Shown in pieces: positions 52,701 through 62,000 of a DNA stretch of 64,000 nucleotides. Origin of the DNA: Phoronis australis (Eukaryota; Phoronida; Phoronidae); contig NMRA01000812.1 in the NCBI GenBank assembly GCA_002633005.1, forward strand, positions 62,001 to 126,000, in the 5' to 3' direction. Made by a program: the position numbers and the translations under genes. Under the pieces are notes generated by a model, which saw only the letters and a program-made list of their open reading frames with translations, made no database searches and was not told the origin of the DNA. How positions within the stretch are numbered: the stretch's first letter is position 1; every line of letters begins with the position of its first letter.

Positions 52701-52965
52701 CATTTCCAGGGATGCAGATACTGCTATGCTGTACTCAGAGTACACATGTCACGTGTAATCAATATTGCCCCTGGATGACAAAAACTGGTCTCCTTACGCC
52801 ATTCCAAGGAATGTTGATGTTGAAGCCGCGACCTTCACCTTTGCCAACTTTGTCGTAGTTTGCTTCTGTTGATCTAGGGAAAAATGCTGCGTTGTCGTAG
52901 CGATGCAGAGAGATGTACAGGACACTGGAAATAGAATGGCATGCACAATCATGCTTACATTGGGT

Positions 52966-53038
<73 letters not shown>

Positions 53039-56000
53039 ACGAGTTTATGTTTACATCACAAAAAACAGAATTATATGACTGGGTGGCATAAATGTTCTTA
53101 TGAATAATTTACCTGAATGGAGAGAACTTACTTGGGATCACCTTCCAACATGCTCTGTGTACCGTTACCATGGTGAACGTCCCAGTCAACAATCAACACT
53201 CTGCAATCACAACAAGGAAATAAATTATAAACAAATGAGACTGAATATCATCGTCAGTCACCAACATTGTAATTACAACAACCAGGAGACAGAAACCAAC
53301 TCTTACACCCAGTGTATACACTTACCACATATTGTACACAGTAACTCATACCGTGCATAAACACACATACCACGGAATGGCTGGACTTCAACCATGACCA
53401 GGCAATCTTACAATGGACAACGACCAGGCAATCTTACCACACACACTGTTTAGTACAAGTGACCAAAGTCCAGTTCTTGTGTTTTTTTCGGTCACTTGCA
53501 CCAAAGAGTGAGTCTTTTGCAAGACTGCACATGTCAAGTGGTTGAAGTTCAGATCCGAGGTAGGGAATTTTGTGCCTGGTATATTTGTGGCAAAAAATCC
53601 TGGTTCCTTGTATTTGTCATTCCCAAGGGTTACAGTTTCTGTAACTAGTTAATTGCATAATATAAATTATATCACGACGTGAATGTTCTTTTTCATCTAA
53701 CCATTTTGGACTTTCAGGACTTCGACTGTACGTGCGACAGAATGTTTTATCGCAAACTGCATAAACACATTCTGACGATTACAGTCCATAGTGGACACAA
53801 CTATGTCAACTTTGAAGCAATCTCAAGATAAAAGTTTGGAGTGGAGGAAGCTGACCTTTTGACGCCAAACTTTCTCTGTGCATATTTCGCCGCTACAGGT
53901 ACGTTGTTGAACAAACAGAACCCACATGCTGTGTCCTTCTCAGCATGGTGACCAGGAGGGCGGATAAAGGCGACACCATTCAAACACTGAAAGGATAAAA
54001 GTTATGCCTTTATATTACCCAGCATGTAAAATTCATGTACCAACAACACTGAAGGATATGCAATGAATCGTTTATTATGTACCAACAGCACTGAAGGATA
54101 TGCAATGAATCGTTCATTATGTAACAATTACAATACTGAAGGAAATGTAATGAATCGTTCATTACGTACCAACAACACTGAAGGATATGCATTGAATCGT
54201 TCAATATGTTTCAGATAATAGCATTAACATGACTTTCGTTTTGTGAGCAGTTTACAATGATGTTCTTTCAAAACATATGCATGAAAATCACATCCACAAC
54301 AGACAGATGTCAGATGTTAGTTTAAGTAATTACAAAATCCTCTTATTGCTACAGAACTGTAATAAACAACTCCAATAATTAACATCATATTACCTGTCTA
54401 CTGAGCACAGCATCCACCACATTTAGGAGACTACCAGCTGACAGCAAAGCACAATCATAGCTCTNAGGATAAAAGTTATGCCTTTATATTACCCAGCATG
54501 TAAAATTCATGTACCAACAACACTGAAGGATATGCAATGAATAGTTCATTATGTACTAACAACACTGAAGGATATGCAATGAATCGTTCACTATGTACCA
54601 ACAGCACTGAAGGATATGCAATGAATCGTTCGTTATGTAACAATTACAATTATACTGAAGGAAATGCAATCAATCGTTCATTACCTACCAACAACACTGA
54701 AGGATATGCAATGAATTGTTCACTATGTTCATATTATAGCATTAACATGACTTTCGTTTTGTGAGTTTACAATGATGTTCTTTCAAAACATATGCATGAA
54801 AATCACATCCACAACAGACAGATGTCAGATGTTAGCTTAAGTAATTACAAAATCCTCTTATTGCTACAGAACTATAATAAACAACTCCAATAATTAAGAT
54901 CATATTACCTGTCTACTGAGCACAGCATCCACCACATTTAGGAGACTACCAGCTGACAGCAAAGCACAATCATAGCTCTCCTGGATATAGAAAACACATT
55001 ATTGCACTATATACAGGTGACACATCATTACACAATACCTTAGTAATTTGCATATGACAATCAATGTTCCTATAAACACGCCTCCAGTAAAAAGAACTTT
55101 GCTTTAGACCACTTTCAACTTGTTCCATTCTCACACTAGAGGGGGCTTCAAAGCCTGGAAAGCATGATTCAGAACTATTTGTTACAACTTGATAGCAGGC
55201 CCAACAAGTTGGTTTGTCACTGTGTGCAGAGGATGTCCTCAAACAATAATGAGCTGTCAATTCATCACAAGTCCATGAATTAGTCTTATCTAAGTAAGAA
55301 ACAAGTTAAGACCAGGTTATTCATGTAGGGAACTGGTATTTAAACAAACATTCATTTGTCTGTTTGATGGAATGTAACTTAAAACAACTCCAGTACAACT
55401 CATACGAAACCAGACAAAGCACTGACTCCGTGTGACGATGGTCAATTCTGCCTGCAGATTTATTTTCCCCAATTCCAGCTGAAAATATGCATAACCTGTA
55501 AAGTACAGCCCTATACTAGAAGCAGTCTTACCAGTCAAGTTCTTTTCCACTGAGCAAATCGCAGTCTAATGACACCACGCCTTAATTTATGGACATGAAG
55601 TATATGAATGGTTGACTTACAGGCAGGAGGTATATGGATGTGAACTTTGAGGCTATCTGAAACAGCTCCCTGGGCTTGGTTCGAGAAAATGATTCGACTT
55701 CTTCAATGTATGATTGGCTGTAGGAAGAGAAGGAGAATTATAGTGAGGAAGGTAGTGAAATCTAGGCCCAAAATTAACACTCTCAAAGCCAGACATTCAC
55801 AATAATAGATAAACTCTTAAAGCCAGACATCCAATACTAGATACCTGACTCAAGGTACACTGTCTACTCTTAAAGTGTGCTATGAAACTCAATTTCAGAT
55901 AGCGCAAATGCCTCAGGACTGTTGTGGAGGCTTTATTTTGAGAAATCTATTCATACTTCAAAACAAACTACCTCACTTCATCATGGTACTTGACTTCAAG

Positions 56001-59000
56001 ATATAGTAACCTCCTGAATTCAACTCTTCTCNCTACCTCACTTCATCTGGTACTTGAGTTCAAGATATAGTCACATTCTGAATTCAACTCTCTTTTGTGG
56101 AGGTAGGAAAAAGCATATGATTGACCTAGATTTTGAAATGTTAAGTCACAAAACACTCCGGACTAAAGACAAACAAGAAAAGATCAAAACACCGTGCCCT
56201 GTCTTGTTTATTACATTGTTTGGTGCTGGCATTGCAAATCAATGTGGAGCGATAATACTTAATTGCTACCATTGAAATCATTAATGTCATCGTCAAAAAT
56301 TGTTGTCCTATTGAAGGTACACCTTGACAAATTCACTCACCTATGAACAGCTAATAACTCTTCATGGGTTACTCTTCTTGACTGAAAACAATATTTCAAA
56401 TCAGAATTCACTACACTGCATATCTCAGAGCTTAAAATAACGACCGCATTTTTAACAATTACAACATCAGCTTGTCAAACTTTCTGCGCAGTACTTAATC
56501 TGTTTAACAGTTACCCTTAAAAACAATTTGTTACCTGCAGTTGGCTATACTGGCTAACTTAATCAACTAGCTTAAAGCACCTGACAAATTGTGTAAAATT
56601 GCTGCATAGTATGTGACATAAAGTTTTCAACAATTGTAAACAACTTATTAATGACTTCACAACAAGTAATCAGTGTTAAACAAATAAATGCTACATTTAA
56701 TGTATGTCCTAAATATCCCAATCAATGGCAAGACGCACAGTGTATATCACAGTAGTATCACTACCTCAACTTGTATACACCTAGTCAACAAGTCATGGTC
56801 TTTGTGTGCGTTAAATATCTTGGTGATTCTGTCTGGCCTCTCAGGGTGGCTCCTAAAAACAGGGAATGCAAATCAGAATGGTGTACTAAGCAATCAATTG
56901 TGAAAAGACAGTTCACATCCTCCCTCTGAAGAATGAAGCTGCCTTGCAATTAAGTACTACAATACATTCATATGATTCAAGACATTTTAAGCTTAGTGTG
57001 GAAATGCCAAATTGGTATTCGTTGGAAATTTTAAAATATACGTGTCATCAATACAAAGAATTTGACGAGATGGAAGCCCTCCATGGAACAAGAGGGCAAT
57101 TCAGTAACAAAACTTGATTTCACAGTTTGTGTAAAATATTGACCACAAACATTTTTAAGTTTGATTTGACACAATGAGCATAAATCTGAAGGGATTTCTG
57201 CCCCATTCGGACTCAACACTCGGGACCTTCTGCTAACCGTGCAGCCAACAGGTGGCATGCAGACCAGACTTATACATTTTATGATCTGTATTTCCACACC
57301 GGTTCATGATTTAGATATTCGTATAAAATAATGACNCTGGCCTCTCAGGGTGGCTCCTAAAAACAGGGAATGCAAATCAGAATGGTGTACTAAGCAATCA
57401 AATGTGAAAAGACAGTTCACATCCTCCCTCTGAACAATGAACCTGCCTTGCAATTAAGTACAGAACTGCAATACATTCATATGATTCAAGACATTTTAAG
57501 CTTAGCGTGGAAATGCCAAATTGGTATCCGTTGGAAATTTTAAAATATACGTGTCATCAATACAAAGAATTTGACGAGATGGGAGCCATCCAGGGAACAA
57601 GACGACAATTCAGTAACAAAACTTGTTTTCACAGTTTGTATAAAATATTGACCACAAACATTTTTAAGTTTGGTCTGACACAATGAGCATAAATCTGAAG
57701 GGATTTCTGCCCCATTGGGACTCAACACTCGGGACCTTATGCTAACCGTACAGCCAACAGGTGGCATACAGGCCAGACTTATACATTTTATGATCTGTAT
57801 TTCCACACCGGTTCATGATTTAGATATTCGTATAAAATAATGACGTATTGACAAACTTTTCATGAATCTCTGGGGACATGTCCTTTAAAGCTTTACCTGT
57901 AGTCATTAATAATGACATTAATTTCCAGCAACAATACACAATTTTCCTTATGACTCGGCTTCATCTCCAGATCATGTCATATGCAAATAATGAACAATAC
58001 CAATAACCAAACTCACGTGTCCACAGTATTTCTATGCCTTCTCATGGCTTCATCGTAAACATAACACGTTCTGAAATTAAACACTTGTAAATTACTTCTA
58101 CAAACAGTTAAGTTCAAATTACCCAGAATAAAACTTGAACAAGTCATCAAAATCATGATTAAATTCCCGACATCAAATNAGTCATTAATAATGACATTTC
58201 CAGCAACAATACACAATTTTCCTTATGACTCGGCTTCATCTCCAGATCATGTCATATGCAAATAATGAACAATACCAATAACCAAACTCACGTGTCCACA
58301 GTATTTCTATGCCTTCTCATGGCTTCATCGTAAACATAACATGTTCTGAAATTAAACACTGTCTTGTAAATTACTTCTACTAACAGTTAAGTCAAAATTA
58401 CCAAGAATAAAACTTGAACAAGTCATCGACACCATATTTAAATTCCTGACATCAAATAAAATGGAAAATTATACAGGTTGACATTTGGCTGCGCATACGT
58501 GATGACCGAGCTGCTCGTGTTATAAAGTATGCATGCTTAACCATTAAAAACTACCTGTGTCACCTCATAATGGTCTTGCTCAACATGCAAGGCTCTTGCT
58601 CATGTGAATGAAACCCCAGCACAGATTCCAAACTGGGACAGCCTACCTATTAGGAGGGGTGGTCAGGTCTGTCTCCTTAATGAGCTGTTCCACTAAGGCA
58701 TTAGTCTCATCCACAACATCTTGAGGTAGAGGGGGATCAGTGTCCAGACTGTATACACTGGGTTTGTTCTCAGCTGTGATAAATGGAGGCTCATCACTGC
58801 AAGAGACAATAACAATACAAACCATTAGGGATCATTTTAGAGAAATGCGGGCAAGAGCAAATTGACCCACACAGCCTCATGTTTATGGGCCAAATTGGAG
58901 GACCCATGGGCCTTGTTATTTTATCAGCCTCATGTTTATGGGCCAAATTGGATGACCCATGGGTCTCGTTATTTTATTGTCCTTTTTCATTTCCAATTTT

Positions 59001-62000
59001 AATGGGCCCGTTGACCGGAGCTAAACAATAACAGTATGTGAATGAAATCATTTTGGTGACAATGACGAGGAACCCACTCCTAAAATTATCCCAACTATAG
59101 GACAAACTTCTTTGGCTTAAGAGACCAGCAGTCAAATGGCCAGGTGTCTCAGAAGACCAAACGAATATTCATAGGACATTTTCAGAAAATAACCAAGCTA
59201 CTAGTAGGTAATACTCAGATGACGTTGAAAAACATAATGGTCCAAAAGGCCATAACAACATAATGACTGCAAGAATTTTCATCAATGCCACGTGAGAAGA
59301 TCAGACTTGTTAGCATACAATGTATTTTACAAGCCTAAGAAAGTTAATGGTTGTCATTTGTGACATTAAAATGCCAAAAACATGAAAACATACAAATACT
59401 TACTAGTTAATGAAGGTTATGATGTCAAAAATATTAATTACTTAATCAGCTTTAAAACACTCAAATGAGACTCAATTGTAATACAGCATCAACTCACCAG
59501 ATGTCAGGAATGTTTGGTACCCAGAAGTTTTTCTCCGCCACTGCTTGATGACACAGACTTTTCCAATATGGCCGCAAGACACAGATACATCTCAAGATAG
59601 TGTCCACAACACTGTTAACAACACAAGCACATAAATATTAATTAGCCCGACATACAGAGACAACAAGTTTTAGATTGTAATTAAGCCGTGCTTGCATCCC
59701 TATCATAAGTTATCATTATCACTAATCACACACCCATTGATATGTGAAGCCTTGGTCCAAAGGTATGAAAACTTTGTGAAGAGTCTGAAAGTTTCACTGT
59801 CCGTGTTAAATAGCTTTGTTCGACAAAACAAATCTAAGATCTCAAATAGCCAGACAAGATCAACGTCTTCCTGTTGTCACAAAAATGTGAACCAATTTGG
59901 TGACTGTGCACATACATGTATTTGATACATACACATCTGAGGGTTCTCCAAGCGATGCAATAGCTGGACATGGGTCGCCTAGCAACCCTCTCAGTGTTAA
60001 GGCAACAGACTCGGCCAGCGATTTCAAGTTGTAACCACCCTGAAAGAAAAAATCATCACCATCAGATGTATGTTTGCATAATTCGCTAAAATTATGAACA
60101 CTTGTTTACGAGGTTGTTTGAAAACTGTGTTAAATGAACACAACATGTACTTTTAGTGATACAAGAGCTATGTTCACAATGGAGACATAAATCAAATGCT
60201 GGAGTGAAGAGAAGTCTGGCCACTTCAATTAAAACTGGACTAATTTGTGGACTGCCAGTGACCATACAGGGTGCTTAGTCACATCTTGCCTCAAGCACTA
60301 CTAACAGAGCTTGGTGTCAATCAGGAGAGATATGAATCACATCAAGTACAACACAGTGCGTTGTTAGGTAGGGGAGATAATTTAATGCATCGTATCTTAC
60401 CTCAAGCACCACACAGAGCTTGTTGTCAGCCAGGGGAGATAACATGTGGATGAAGTGAGGGAAACAGGCAGGTTCCACTTTCATTTCACCCTACAGACAA
60501 TAACACAAAAAACAAAATTACGTCACACCAAAGGAAACGCAACCCGAGGTTATAGACGCAAATTTAAAAGTTTACCCTTTACTTGTATCAGCAGATATTT
60601 GGCTCTGAAAGCAATGCACAAGACATATCTGAAGCACATAATTAGGCTAATTGTAACNAAAAAAAACAACATAAAAACGAGGAATTGTTTTGAGGTCACA
60701 AAGTCTGATTATGTTTCTGTGCCCAATCAATGGCATATTAGATCAGTGAATTAAACTGTGTAAGGTCCACTTTGACAACAAACATTATTTCCAAAAGAAT
60801 AACCTCTTTAGCAACTGATACTGTATTAAGAATTGTCTTTATAACTAAAGATAATAATTTACTAAATATCTGTCAGTCATGTACAGGTACAAATAAGTAA
60901 TCACCTTAAACTCCTGTTTCGCAAGTTCATGAATCGAAAGCTGACATGGGTGCTGACTACAGTAAGAAGGCGCCACACGGCAAAAACATTTACATTTGCA
61001 TGCCCTGTTCGCCAAAATCTACAGATCCCAAGGTAATTTACCACAGACTCCAGAAATGACCAGGTAGGAAAAGCTAGTTGCCGTGACAAGAGAGGTCTTT
61101 TCAGACTTGATGTCACAGTGTAAGGACAATGGACTGACTAAATGTTAATACAACAAAGTTGATGAAAAGGAGAAAAAAAATAAATTTATCATACAAAGTA
61201 AATAAGAAAATATTTACTTTATGGCAGCCAATTGCTGAATCAAAGCCAGCAGACACAAGAACCACTTGAGGCTGAAACTGAACAGAACAACAAAGTTTTC
61301 GGTACGAGTAACAAACTAGTACTAATAAGAAAGAATTCGACGAGAACAGAGGACATAGACATGGTCACATGGTGAGGTCAAAGGTCGGACAACAAGGTAA
61401 TGAGGGCACTGAATAAACTTGGTGGTTCAAGGAGCAATGAATTTGGAATGTTGTTGTAGATTCTCAGAGACAATTAGACACACTTGTGTGAGCAAACTGG
61501 CTGTGTGGAAGGTCAACCAGTTCACTACATAATCGCTTGCGCACTGATAGAGGTCAATTCCAGACATTTTAGTGCACCCACTGTGTCAGGCTCTGCATTT
61601 ACTGAGTGGCAAACAATAGGAAAATCAGTTGGACAGTGAAATGCAGAAATTAGAATGTCTGGACCTCAACTTCTCTAACAAGCGTCTGAGTAACAGAGTA
61701 CATTTCTTAAACATTCACATTTTAGAAGCAAAAACGATTCTAAAAAAGAGTTTTTAATTATACAATTAGGTATTCAGCAGAAAATTCTGTTTAACATTTG
61801 TCAAAAACTGTGACCATGTAAATGCTCCCTGTTCCCCTCATGACAACACAGCAGACATTCAAATACCTCGGGACATCCAACAGCGCCATCATACCCGGCA
61901 GACACTAAAACTATCTGTGGTGCAAACTGGAAAAATATTCAAGAAATGGTAACCAAAGAAATGTAATTAATTTCTACTTGAACTACCAACTTTGACTGCA

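Noticed and set aside
52903-53107. Open frames rich in Arg-Glu
   Set aside because: They are translations of the GA microsatellite.
58292-58345. Exon 9 as a genuine tandem exon duplication
   Set aside because: The copies differ by one silent base and are separated by a single N with duplicated intron on both sides, so alleles are the simpler explanation.
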